NCBI GenBank assembly: GCA_900696685.1
Contig: CAADHA010000084.1
Location: forward strand, 26,405 to 90,404
Direction of reading: 5' to 3'
Length of the DNA: 64,000 nucleotides
Source of the DNA: an uncultured Planctomycetota bacterium
GTDB lineage: Bacteria; Planctomycetota; Phycisphaerae; Phycisphaerales; UBA5793
The notes under the pieces are model-generated. The model saw only the letters and a program-made list of their open reading frames with translations. It ran no database searches and had not been told where the DNA came from. A program made the position numbers and the translations under genes. Positions 1 to 8,572 of this stretch are shown here, in pieces. Within the stretch, counting starts at the first letter, position 1; each line of letters opens with the position of its first letter.

Positions 1-117
1 CTACACTGATCGCGCCAAAAGAAAGTGATAGTGAACTTCCCCTCGATATGTGGAAACGTATTCGATCGTCTCAGTACGCAGCAATGCCGTTCCCCACACC
101 GCAGATGTATTCCTGGA

Positions 118-438
118 TCATCTCCAACCCGAAGTATACGTGCCGCTTCCTGCGCGACGGCAAGTTGCCGTTCTGTCCGTCCCGAACGCACCCCAGTCCG
201 GCCGCCCCTCCTCGTCGATGGCCGCTCGCACGCCTCGCGGCTCATGCCGCCGTGGCAACGCCAGGATCGGCCCCCATTCCGCAAGGAACACCTGCCGCTC
301 AAGCTCCGCCGGGTCGGCCAGTTCGTCGTCGTCGAGTCCCGGCACGCTGCCGTAACGGTTCCGCCGCTCCTCGTGCAACAGTGCCGACACCGGCACCCCT
401 TCGACATCCTCTTCATCGATTTCGTATTCGCTTCTCAT
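118..438 (-). CDS. Hypothetical protein, possibly frame-disrupted at its 3' end
   Basis: A 106-residue protein I do not recognise. The start at 438 is chosen because GGAGG sits 9 nt upstream of the ATG; an upstream in-frame ATG at 504 directly abuts the stop of the preceding gene but has no comparable site. The first 80 or so residues are acidic and look like real coding sequence (MRSEYEIDEEDVEGVPVSAL, then a D/E-rich stretch and RPDWGAFGT). The last 20 or so residues (RRAGSGTYTSGWR) look less natural. The +1 frame over the same bases continues as RKRHVYFGLEMIQEYICGVG, so the frame may have shifted near base 190. It lies downstream of the CRISPR array on the same strand. Function unknown. Confidence 0.45.
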   Translation of the reverse strand: MRSEYEIDEEDVEGVPVSALLHEERRNRYGSVPGLDDDELADPAELERQVFLAEWGPILALPRRHEPRGVRAAIDEEGRPDWGAFGTDRTATCRRAGSGTYTSGWR

Positions 439-504
439 GGTCTGTGCCTCCGGTGCAACCGCTTGTGACGGTTCGCCCGGTATGGAGCGAACCGATAGCG
501 ACAT

Positions 505-813
505 TCACGGCGAAGGCCCTTCAAGCGGACCCTTCGATAAACCTTGAGGCGCAGCCGACCCGCCGAAGCGAAAGAGCGCCGCGTCACAAACCTGACACCG
601 GCGGACGGCGAGCATGATTGCCGGCGACGCCACCAGCACGAACATCGCAACGATCACCGTGATCGCCGTTCCGGTCAGGTACTCCTCGCGGATGCGCTGA
701 GCCTTTGCAATGACGCCGGACCGTTCAAGCCAGCCGGCGAGTGCCACCAGGTTGGCCACAAGCAACACGAAACCGATCACCGAGGCGACGCGGGCGGACC
801 GGTCCGGCCCCAC
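505..813 (-). CDS. Small two-helix membrane protein abutting the CRISPR array
   Basis: About 102 residues from a GTG at 813. Two hydrophobic stretches (VIGFVLLVANLVALAGWL near residues 13-30 and AITVIVAMFVLVASPAIML near 50-68) are followed by a CxxC pair (CQVCD) and a Gly/Ser/Pro tail, so an inner-membrane protein with a small cytoplasmic metal-binding knuckle is plausible. The start lies only 2 bp from the last CRISPR repeat. The only upstream purine-rich signal is the GAAG contributed by that repeat, so the 5' end may have been lost to the array or the true start may differ. Its stop is immediately followed by an ATG (TGAATG). I know no family for it. Confidence 0.4.
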   Translation of the reverse strand: MGPDRSARVASVIGFVLLVANLVALAGWLERSGVIAKAQRIREEYLTGTAITVIVAMFVLVASPAIMLAVRRCQVCDAALFRFGGSAAPQGLSKGPLEGPSP

Positions 814-815
814 AC

Positions 816-3195
816 GCTTCAATGGGACCGCGGCTCGCGAGCCGCGGATGCGAGGCCGAGGCCGCGCTGTGCCTCCAGGCATAAGCGGCTTCAATGGGAC
901 CGCGGCTCGCGAGCCGCGGATGCTTTTGAGGGCGAATCGCTCCGCGTCACGATCCAGGAACTTCAATGGGACCGCGGCTCGCGAGCCGCGGATGCATGGA
1001 TTCAATGTCATCGCCCGCCGTGCTGATCGTACTTCAATGGGACCGCGGCTCGCGAGCCGCGGATGCTTTCCGGCCGCGGGGCTTGCGTCGCGCGCATAGA
1101 ACTTCAATGGGACCGCGGCTCGCGAGCCGCGGATGCAAAAAATTGACGCGAAGCCCCCCCGCCGTACCATGACTTCAATGGGACCGCGGCTCGCGAGCCG
1201 CGGATGCAACGCGGGCGATGTTATATCCTGCGCGCCGCAGACACTTCAATGGGACCGCGGCTCGCGAGCCGCGGATGCGCGGCGCTTCGGGCGCCGCCGG
1301 AGTGTGAAATCAAACTTCAATGGGACCGCGGCTCGCGAGCCGCGGATGCGCGGGCCGCGGAGTCGCGGGTCGGCGGCGGGGCTGATACTTCAATGGGACC
1401 GCGGCTCGCGAGCCGCGGATGCATGATCGTCGGCTGGGTCCTCGCGCCGCATGCCGAACTTCAATGGGACCGCGGCTCGCGAGCCGCGGATGCGGCGCGC
1501 GCGCTGTCACCGCCGCCGCCGCCAAAACACTTCAATGGGACCGCGGCTCGCGAGCCGCGGATGCTTCGCCGCGGGAGGCAATAAAAAACGAATTATTTAA
1601 CTTCAATGGGACCGCGGCTCGCGAGCCGCGGATGCGCGAGCTGCGGGTCCTCGCCAATCGGGCGCTTGACACTTCAATGGGACCGCGGCTCGCGAGCCGC
1701 GGATGCGGCTCGCTCATGGTCTTCCAACCCTGCCGCATCTACTTCAATGGGACCGCGGCTCGCGAGCCGCGGATGCGTAGATTTTGAGCGCGGGCCCATC
1801 AGCGGAAAAATCACTTCAATGGGACCGCGGCTCGCGAGCCGCGGATGCGAGATGGAACCAGCGGCGAACCGGCGCCGTCAAGAACTTCAATGGGACCGCG
1901 GCTCGCGAGCCGCGGATGCGTTGCCGCAAACCACAAACCGCACGCCGTACTGTGACTTCAATGGGACCGCGGCTCGCGAGCCGCGGATGCGCGGACTGTG
2001 GGGTAGATTGATGGGTTTTATTGAACTTCAATGGGACCGCGGCTCGCGAGCCGCGGATGCTGGGGGACGATGGGGACGATAAAAAGGCAAAACACTTCAA
2101 TGGGACCGCGGCTCGCGAGCCGCGGATGCGGTCCTCGATGACTGCGTATTCGGAGACCCTCTCAACTTCAATGGGACCGCGGCTCGCGAGCCGCGGATGC
2201 TACGATGCCGTACATCTCCCCGTACTCTGTTTTATACTTCAATGGGACCGCGGCTCGCGAGCCGCGGATGCTCGCACCGCCGGGAACAACAACCGCCGGA
2301 AACTACACTTCAATGGGACCGCGGCTCGCGAGCCGCGGATGCGACAAGCTCCGCGTGCGATACGACCCGGAGCGCTGGACTTCAATGGGACCGCGGCTCG
2401 CGAGCCGCGGATGCGAAGGCGCTCATCGCCTCGATCGGCGTCTTGCCGAAACTTCAATGGGACCGCGGCTCGCGAGCCGCGGATGCCTCGTCGCACGAAC
2501 CACCAGCTCGTCGGCCTTGATCCACTTCAATGGGACCGCGGCTCGCGAGCCGCGGATGCTCCTCAGCCCCCTCGAGCGAGACCGCGCGAACCAACTTCAA
2601 TGGGACCGCGGCTCGCGAGCCGCGGATGCTCAGCAATGAAGAACTCCGCGAGGCCCATCGCGAACTTCAATGGGACCGCGGCTCGCGAGCCGCGGATGCA
2701 CCGATCGGCTGGAGCGCGTCGAGCAGCAGGTGATACTTCAATGGGACCGCGGCTCGCGAGCCGCGGATGCCGCGCAGGATGGATGGGCGATCGATCGTCC
2801 TTGAAACTTCAATGGGACCGCGGCTCGCGAGCCGCGGATGCGCATCGAAGCCCAGGCGATCAGTGTGGCCCACTGCACTTCAATGGGACCGCGGCTCGCG
2901 AGCCGCGGATGCCGCAGTTGCAGCCCCACTCGCGGTTGGCGCGATTACTTCAATGGGACCGCGGCTCGCGAGCCGCGGATGCATCATGATTACACTCCGT
3001 TGCAATCCACAATTAAACTTCAATGGGACCGCGGCTCGCGAGCCGCGGATGCGCGTAGAGCCGAACCCAGTCCGGCCGCTCGCAGATGACTTCAATGGGA
3101 CCGCGGCTCGCGAGCCGCGGATGCGGTGGAACGCGACGGCCACGTCCGTAGCGAATGGCACTTCAATGGGACCGCGGCTCGCGAGCCGCGGATGC
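816..3195 (-). CRISPR. CRISPR array, 34 repeats and 33 spacers (type I-G)
   Basis: Thirty-four 36-bp repeats alternate with 33 unique spacers of 33-37 bp (mostly 35). On the plus strand the repeat begins ACTTCAATGGGA, contains the perfect 20-bp palindrome CCGCGGCTCGCGAGCCGCGG and ends ATGC. All copies read identically except the two leftmost (816-851 and 888-923), which start with G instead of A. On the minus strand the repeat ends in ATTGAAGT, the usual 8-nt type I crRNA 5' handle form, so transcription is predicted leftwards from a leader at 3196-3411. The variant copies are then at the old, trailer end, as expected. The array is collinear with and directly downstream of the cas effector genes. 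Repeat starts run from 816 to 3160. Confidence 0.99.
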
Positions 3196-3411
3196 TGCCG
3201 CTACCGTAAACCGTGCTGGATAAGCTGGTTGCGATAGTGATTGCGAGCGAGAGGGAGTTACATGGTCGGGCGAGCGTGGTTTACACCGCGAGTGTGGCAC
3301 AAGTCTTGAATTGCCAAAGAGCTGCGACACGCGAGCGTGCCCGGCACCCCCCTGCACCACCGTCGCACTCGCTGCGATATTAGCAGGTAATGCCGTTGAC
3401 ATGGAAATCCT
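3196..3411 (-). promoter_or_regulatory. CRISPR leader
   Basis: About 216 bp without a credible gene separate the csb2 stop from the newest repeat. Position and repeat polarity make this the leader that should contain the array promoter and the integration-directing sequence next to the first repeat. I see no strong -35/-10 pair, so the array may also be reached by read-through from csb2. Confidence 0.75.
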
Positions 3412-5181
3412 CTATTCCTCTGTATCACGATGGAATGGCCAGAAAAGCCCCATACCAAAGTGACTCGACGAGCCTAACAGAAGCGGCCCTTGAACTTCAA
3501 GGTCAAATTTGATGTGAAAGGATCCTGCAAGGCGATGACCACCGTCGTCGCCAGGCTTGCGACGGAAGCGCTTAAACTGGATCGGACGCAAAGCCAATGC
3601 GGACCCCGGAAGGTTGATGCGGAATGCGCCGTGTTGATCTGTTTGCGGCGATATATCCACCTGATCTGCCGAGAGTTTACCGCGAAGGTCTTCGCGTTGA
3701 TCGATCAATCGCTCGATCTCGCCGCGGAGATTCTCGACGAGCCAGCCTTGAGAATTGGAAAACACGCGGCGACGAAGCGGGTGCCCAGACTCGCGCGCGG
3801 TGGCCAGTTCCTCATCGGTACGAATGCTCCAGAAACGCGCGTCGTCGCGGCGCCCGCCGCGCTCCCGTGGATGTCGCGTGGCAAGATAAGGCGTGATGGA
3901 TATCCACTCGCGTGACGGCCGCAAAGGACCAGGATGATAGTCACGGAGCGTGCCCATGCCGAGTAGCAACATTCGCAGCGGATGTCTCGCTTCGGCATCC
4001 CGGCCCGAGTTCAACTTGGACAGTCTGTCGAGCGCGCGACACTCATCGGGTCCGAACCCGTCACGGGCGAAGACCGTGAGGTGATCGAGACGGCCGTCGC
4101 CATCTTCGTCGGTGGGCAGATAGTAGGCGTGGGTGTGGCCGGAGAGCGGGTTACCATGCCCGTCTTTGCCGGAGAGGATGGCAGAGCGGCCGCGAACGCC
4201 GTTCCGCTGGGTTAAGCGGCCGTGAATGCTCATCAGCGCGCGGCGGGCGGCTTCGGCGACTGGGAGAGTCTCCGTCACCAGCGGCAGGACGGTTGAGTCG
4301 AGAGCGTAGCGGGCAACCTGAATGCACCGGGGTGTGCTGCGTCCGCGCGGGCTGAAGCCCGCGGCTCGCTCACGCTTAGGTTCAATCTTGAAGCAGTCGC
4401 GCGGGCGGGCGTATTGGACCCAGCGCGAGCCGGGCGGGTCGGACCAGTGCTCCTTGTGCAGTTGAAGCGTCTCCATGCAGAGGTTCCAGGCGGGGTCGTA
4501 GAGTGTGGTTCGCTGGTTGCTCGTCTGTCTCTTCCGGCCACGGCCGGTCGTTTCAGTGACGGTGGCAACATGGTCCTCGGCGAACGCGGACTTTGCGTCG
4601 GCGCAGAGCAGGCGGACGATCTCGTGGTCGTCTGGGACGTCGCGGCTGTTGAGCGGTGTGACGTGGCACCCCTCGGTCGTCGAGCCCGGCAAGATATCGG
4701 AGAAACCGCTCCCTGACGGTCGCAGCTCTGATTCGAGCAGCTCCGCCGCGCACCAGGACTCCGATCGACCGAGCGTGTTGAGGTTTGCCAGGATGCGGCT
4801 AAGCGTTTGGCGCTGCGTGTCGTCAAGCGAAGCGTTCGGCCAGCGGACCAGCAGCGCCGCCTCGCGCGAGACGGCGACAAAAGTGTCAAACACCAACGTG
4901 CGATCATCCGGGCCTTTTTTGAACCACGGCATGTAGTGGCGCGTGTGGCCGGTGGAGGCCGGGGGCAGTACGAACTCGGGCGCCTCGGCCGCGAGAGTTT
5001 CGAGGATTGGCTTCACATCCGACTCCGGCACGTCCGGCTGCGTGCGTTTCCAGGTCGCGATCAGCGCGCGCAGAATCCGCCACGGCGAAGGCGGCCACTC
5101 GACCGCGCCCTCGTTGACGTGCCGACCCCACGGCGTGGCGTGGTAGCGGCCGGCGAGGAATCGGAGCGAAATGGCGATCAT
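3412..5181 (-). CDS. csb2: Type I-G Cas5-Cas6 fusion (Csb2, GSU0054 family)
   Basis: A 589-residue RAMP protein. In type I-G the Csb2 family supplies Cas5, which caps the crRNA 5' handle in Cascade, joined to a C-terminal Cas6-type domain that processes pre-crRNA. Visible marks are the Cas5-like N-terminus (MIAISLRFLAGRYHATPW followed by PPSPWRILRALIA) and the C-terminal glycine-rich RAMP loop (LLLGSSSHFGMGLFWPF). No separate cas6 exists in the locus, which fits a fusion. The ATG overlaps the csb1 stop (ATGA), so translation is probably coupled. It is the last cas gene before the leader and array. Confidence 0.93.
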   Translation of the reverse strand: MIAISLRFLAGRYHATPWGRHVNEGAVEWPPSPWRILRALIATWKRTQPDVPESDVKPILETLAAEAPEFVLPPASTGHTRHYMPWFKKGPDDRTLVFDTFVAVSREAALLVRWPNASLDDTQRQTLSRILANLNTLGRSESWCAAELLESELRPSGSGFSDILPGSTTEGCHVTPLNSRDVPDDHEIVRLLCADAKSAFAEDHVATVTETTGRGRKRQTSNQRTTLYDPAWNLCMETLQLHKEHWSDPPGSRWVQYARPRDCFKIEPKRERAAGFSPRGRSTPRCIQVARYALDSTVLPLVTETLPVAEAARRALMSIHGRLTQRNGVRGRSAILSGKDGHGNPLSGHTHAYYLPTDEDGDGRLDHLTVFARDGFGPDECRALDRLSKLNSGRDAEARHPLRMLLLGMGTLRDYHPGPLRPSREWISITPYLATRHPRERGGRRDDARFWSIRTDEELATARESGHPLRRRVFSNSQGWLVENLRGEIERLIDQREDLRGKLSADQVDISPQTDQHGAFRINLPGSALALRPIQFKRFRRKPGDDGGHRLAGSFHIKFDLEVQGPLLLGSSSHFGMGLFWPFHRDTEE

Positions 5182-6266
5182 TGATCGTCGCCTTCCTCAT
5201 CACCGTCGGCGCTGTCGTCGGCGTTCTCGTCCGCGTCTCCCTTACCCTTCCCGCCTTTGCCGCCCTTCTTCTTGCTCGGCTTCCACTCGACCTCGGTGAT
5301 GGGCGGATCGGCGAAATGCGACTTGCACGCGCCGATCAGGTGCTTGCACTCGTTGAGCAGCACGTCCTCGGCGGGGACCGTCCACCCGTCTAGCCGCATG
5401 ACGTCCAGATCGCCGTCGAGTTCCAGGTCGCACGCGGTGCGCAGGCGCAGACCGGTGGAAAGGAACCGGCGAATCTTGAACAGCGACAGCGCGATCAGGA
5501 GCTTCGTGGCATCGTCGCCCAGACCGTAACCGCGGAGCAGTGCGAGATCGATATTAAAGTATGCCTTGATCGACTTGGCGACGAACTCGGTGCGATGGAA
5601 GGGGACGTTGCCTTCGCCACTCTTAAGGTCGGGCTGAACAATGTTGTTCTTGACGCCGCCGCTCTCCACTACGTCGACGTCGCAGGCCTCGATGAAGCCA
5701 GACAGAGCCCGCGTCACACGCAATCGTCCTCCGATCTCTTCGAGAAAACACCCGTGAATGAGACTGTTGGGATCGTACTTGAGCAACCCCGCGCGGAACT
5801 TCTTCCAATCGACGCGACCATCGTTCTGATAGCCGATCTCTGCGGCAAACTCCTTGTTGAATGCATTCTTGGTGAGTTCCCGCTTGCCGTCAGTCTTTGA
5901 GACGCGCCGCGCTTCCTTCATCACGTACTCGGAGTTAATCCGATGCGCCTCCAGAATCGAATTGCTCAGGTGTCCGTTGTTCGCGTCCGTGATTTTGATA
6001 TATGGTAGGCCGCGCAGTTCAGCGATCAGATCCTCTGCTGCGGCGTCCCAGCACGCCAGTTCCATGCGGTTGGCCACGGATTGGGCGGATTCGACCAGCA
6101 GCATTTCGGTGCCGTCCGGAAGCGTGTAGCGGGCCGGGCCGAGGTCGGCGAAGCCGGTGGACTGGAAGCGGCAGCCCTGGAGCGGCTTGAGCTTGGCTTC
6201 CATCAGCAACCGCGGGGTGTCCTTGAGCTTCTCGTAGTCGATGCCTGATGTTTTCGTTTCGCTCAT
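5178..6266 (-). CDS. csb1: Type I-G Cas7 backbone protein (Csb1, GSU0053 family)
   Basis: A 362-residue protein matching the Csb1/Cas7u family, which forms the crRNA-binding backbone of the type I-G Cascade. The start at 6266 (MSETKTSGIDYEKLKDTPRL) follows GGAAGGAGAATCCGA and overlaps the cas8 stop as ATGA; in-frame codons further upstream lie inside cas8 and are rejected. Family-like segments include LLMEAKLKPLQGCRFQSTGF, the patch PARYTLPDGTEMLLVESAQS, and SNSILEAHRINSEYVM. The last 30 or so residues are a low-complexity tail that is first Lys/Gly-rich and then Asp/Glu-rich, which may be lineage-specific. Confidence 0.94.
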   Translation of the reverse strand: MSETKTSGIDYEKLKDTPRLLMEAKLKPLQGCRFQSTGFADLGPARYTLPDGTEMLLVESAQSVANRMELACWDAAAEDLIAELRGLPYIKITDANNGHLSNSILEAHRINSEYVMKEARRVSKTDGKRELTKNAFNKEFAAEIGYQNDGRVDWKKFRAGLLKYDPNSLIHGCFLEEIGGRLRVTRALSGFIEACDVDVVESGGVKNNIVQPDLKSGEGNVPFHRTEFVAKSIKAYFNIDLALLRGYGLGDDATKLLIALSLFKIRRFLSTGLRLRTACDLELDGDLDVMRLDGWTVPAEDVLLNECKHLIGACKSHFADPPITEVEWKPSKKKGGKGGKGKGDADENADDSADGDEEGDDQ

Positions 6267-8572
6267 TCGGATTCTCCTTCCGCCGAGACGGCGAGTGCTC
6301 CGACTGCCGCGGACTCGCCGCGACAGACGAGTTGGACCAGATGGTTCACGGATTTCGATGAGATGGGGATGAGCAACGCGGCCGCGAGGCGCTGGGCGCG
6401 GCGCGAGTCCATTGCCCCCTCGGACCAATTGTCGTCTCGCATCACGCCGGTGGGCAATGGGCCCGGCATCGGCGCCAATCCGGACACCCGGAGTCGCTGG
6501 GCGGCAATGCGGCACGCCTCGCCGACGCGCCCGGCGCGGAGCAAAGGCAGGATGCGCGGCTCGGGACGGATGGTCAGCCCGTTTTCCATGCGGCCGCCCT
6601 CAAGCCGGCGGGCAAGTCGCCACTTGACAGCTTCTCTCTCCCGCTCGGGTACGAGCGGTCGTGGCAGGAACACGAGTTTCAGGAGGGCGTATTCGCGCGG
6701 TAGCGGGTTGGGATCGGCTCGCTGATTGTCGCGGCTCTGCTTCATGCCGGCATGGGCGGGATGCCGGCGCCGGGGGTCGATCAGCATCAGGCCCCAGATC
6801 AATTGCTCGATGCGTTCGTCGTCGAGAACGGCGTTGATGAACGCGGCGATCGCATCGAGCGGTGCGGCATCGCGGGAGGCGAGCGGCAGACGTTCGCAGC
6901 CGGCGCGGGCGCCGTCCATCACGCGTCGCGCGAGGACGCTGACCAGATTGGTGGCCAAATCCGCAGCTTGCCAGACGACCGAACGGTCCTTCTCCGCCCA
7001 CGCCCGATAGCGCTTCCTCCAATCCGCGGTTTCGAGATTGGTCCTTAGTGGACCGATCCGGCCCTCGGCATCCTGGACGTCGGCGATCCCCCGCGCGACG
7101 GTGAACTCATCCGTGCCGTCGCTGGCGGCGTCGAACCAGGCCGACGACAAGCCAACGAGCGGATTGAGTCTCTTTTCCTCGCGGAACCGCTCGGCGCTGG
7201 CCAGCTCACGCTCGGCTGCCCCCAGCGCGATGATGATCCGCTGGAAGAAGGTCTGGCCGCCGTACTTGCAGAAATCGAAGATCGCTGAGTCGATGCGGCG
7301 AAGGGCTGAACCAAACCGCGGCGGCGAGTTCTTGTCGCCGGCGGCCCGACGAAATCGCTCAAGCCACGGATCGACCTCCCGGAGAAGATCGACGCCGCTG
7401 CGCTCGACGACCTCAAACCGTCCCAGAGGCGCGGCCAGGAATGCTTTACCGCTGCGCTTAAGGAACCCGAGCCGGTTGAATCCTGTGATGCCGCGGTCAA
7501 CGCCGAGCCCCGCCACAGCGCGGGCAAAGTCGGCGCCGTCCCGTGCCGCACGGCCGGAGATGTCTGCCCGACCCTCGCCGAACAATTGCCGGAGTTCGCT
7601 AGCGTTTGTCGGGCGGGTCCAGAGCGGCAACCACAGCTCGCCTCGTGACTCCGCTTCATCCTTGGAAGCAGGCGAATCGAATCCGGCGGCGACAGTGCGG
7701 ACCATGAACGGGAACGTGGCTCGCGACGAGTCCGGGAGGCCGAACCGTCGCACGGCGGCTCCTGCAAGCATCAGCGCGCCTTCAAGCATAAACACGAAGT
7801 CCCACGGATTGTCGCTCGAATCGCCTTCCATGCCCTGCGTGGCGTTTGGTCCGCCTGCGCGACCGGGCGCAAACTGGCCAACGCTGGCCGAGTTGAGCTT
7901 TGTTGGTGATGCAAATAATGCTTGGGCGAGCCATGCCCGCGATTGGTCGCTCGGCTGCTCATCCTTGTGCAAGCCGAGGGAGACGATCCGCTGCATGAAG
8001 TTCTGTGTGAAATCGAGACGCCCGTCGTTGCCGCCTGTGCCGAGCAGAGGGGCAAACCGCTGGCCGTCCTGCTGAACAACCATCGCGGCGTCAATCCACG
8101 CGATCACGTCATCGGGCAGTTCGCGGCGGTAGCGACGGATCAGACGATCCTTGTCGTCGTCCTTCGGCTTATCGCCGACATTCTCCTCCCTGAGGGTTGC
8201 TTGCACGCTCGGGATCACCGTCTTGTAGAGGTCGGCGCGAGTCGATGTGCTCCCGGCCAACTCTTCTACCGCTTTCTTGTTGTCCTTCTCGAAGAATCCA
8301 GACCCCCCGGCCCATGGTGCCACGATCGGTGTCGGCTTGTATTTCTCCAGGAAGAACCTCACCAGCGCGTCGCGCTTCGCTTGGTCTGTCCCCGCGTCCC
8401 GAAACAGCTTCGGCGACCACAGCCAAAATACATCGTTTCTCCACCACCCCCGGGCCTCGGCATCCACTTGTTCGCTCACTAGGCGCAGGATGCCCAGGGC
8501 CTTCAGGTACGCCATCAGCGGTTCGGGGGTGCAGCCCGGCAGTTCAAGGTCGAAGCGCGGCGTTTCAGCCAT
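6263..8572 (-). CDS. csx17: Type I-G Cas8 large subunit (Csx17/Cas8u2)
   Basis: A 769-residue protein of the Csx17 family, the large subunit that should recognise the PAM and organise the I-G Cascade. The start at 8572 (MAETPRFDLELPGCTPEPLM) overlaps the cas3 stop by 8 bp. Typical features are the N-terminal ELPGCTPEPLMAYLKALGIL, a WWRNDVFWLWSP segment, and the glycine-rich FAPGRAGGPNATQGMEGDS near residue 260. No separate cas11 gene is visible. It lies between cas3 and csb1, as in other I-G loci. Catalytic residues are not expected; the assignment rests on sequence character and gene order. Confidence 0.93.
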   Translation of the reverse strand: MAETPRFDLELPGCTPEPLMAYLKALGILRLVSEQVDAEARGWWRNDVFWLWSPKLFRDAGTDQAKRDALVRFFLEKYKPTPIVAPWAGGSGFFEKDNKKAVEELAGSTSTRADLYKTVIPSVQATLREENVGDKPKDDDKDRLIRRYRRELPDDVIAWIDAAMVVQQDGQRFAPLLGTGGNDGRLDFTQNFMQRIVSLGLHKDEQPSDQSRAWLAQALFASPTKLNSASVGQFAPGRAGGPNATQGMEGDSSDNPWDFVFMLEGALMLAGAAVRRFGLPDSSRATFPFMVRTVAAGFDSPASKDEAESRGELWLPLWTRPTNASELRQLFGEGRADISGRAARDGADFARAVAGLGVDRGITGFNRLGFLKRSGKAFLAAPLGRFEVVERSGVDLLREVDPWLERFRRAAGDKNSPPRFGSALRRIDSAIFDFCKYGGQTFFQRIIIALGAAERELASAERFREEKRLNPLVGLSSAWFDAASDGTDEFTVARGIADVQDAEGRIGPLRTNLETADWRKRYRAWAEKDRSVVWQAADLATNLVSVLARRVMDGARAGCERLPLASRDAAPLDAIAAFINAVLDDERIEQLIWGLMLIDPRRRHPAHAGMKQSRDNQRADPNPLPREYALLKLVFLPRPLVPEREREAVKWRLARRLEGGRMENGLTIRPEPRILPLLRAGRVGEACRIAAQRLRVSGLAPMPGPLPTGVMRDDNWSEGAMDSRRAQRLAAALLIPISSKSVNHLVQLVCRGESAAVGALAVSAEGESE

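Noticed and set aside
3053..3088. A 14-bp stretch of this spacer (CCCAGTCCGGCCGC) also occurs near base 190, suggesting self-targeting.
   Set aside because: The match is short, GC-rich and does not extend; it is below what is needed for a protospacer call.
505..3237. Many open frames of 60-320 codons across the CRISPR array on both strands, full of repeated peptides such as MGPRLASRGC and FNGTAAREPRM.
   Set aside because: They are translations of the 36-bp repeat, which happens to be free of stops in most frames; none has a ribosome site or non-repeat homology.
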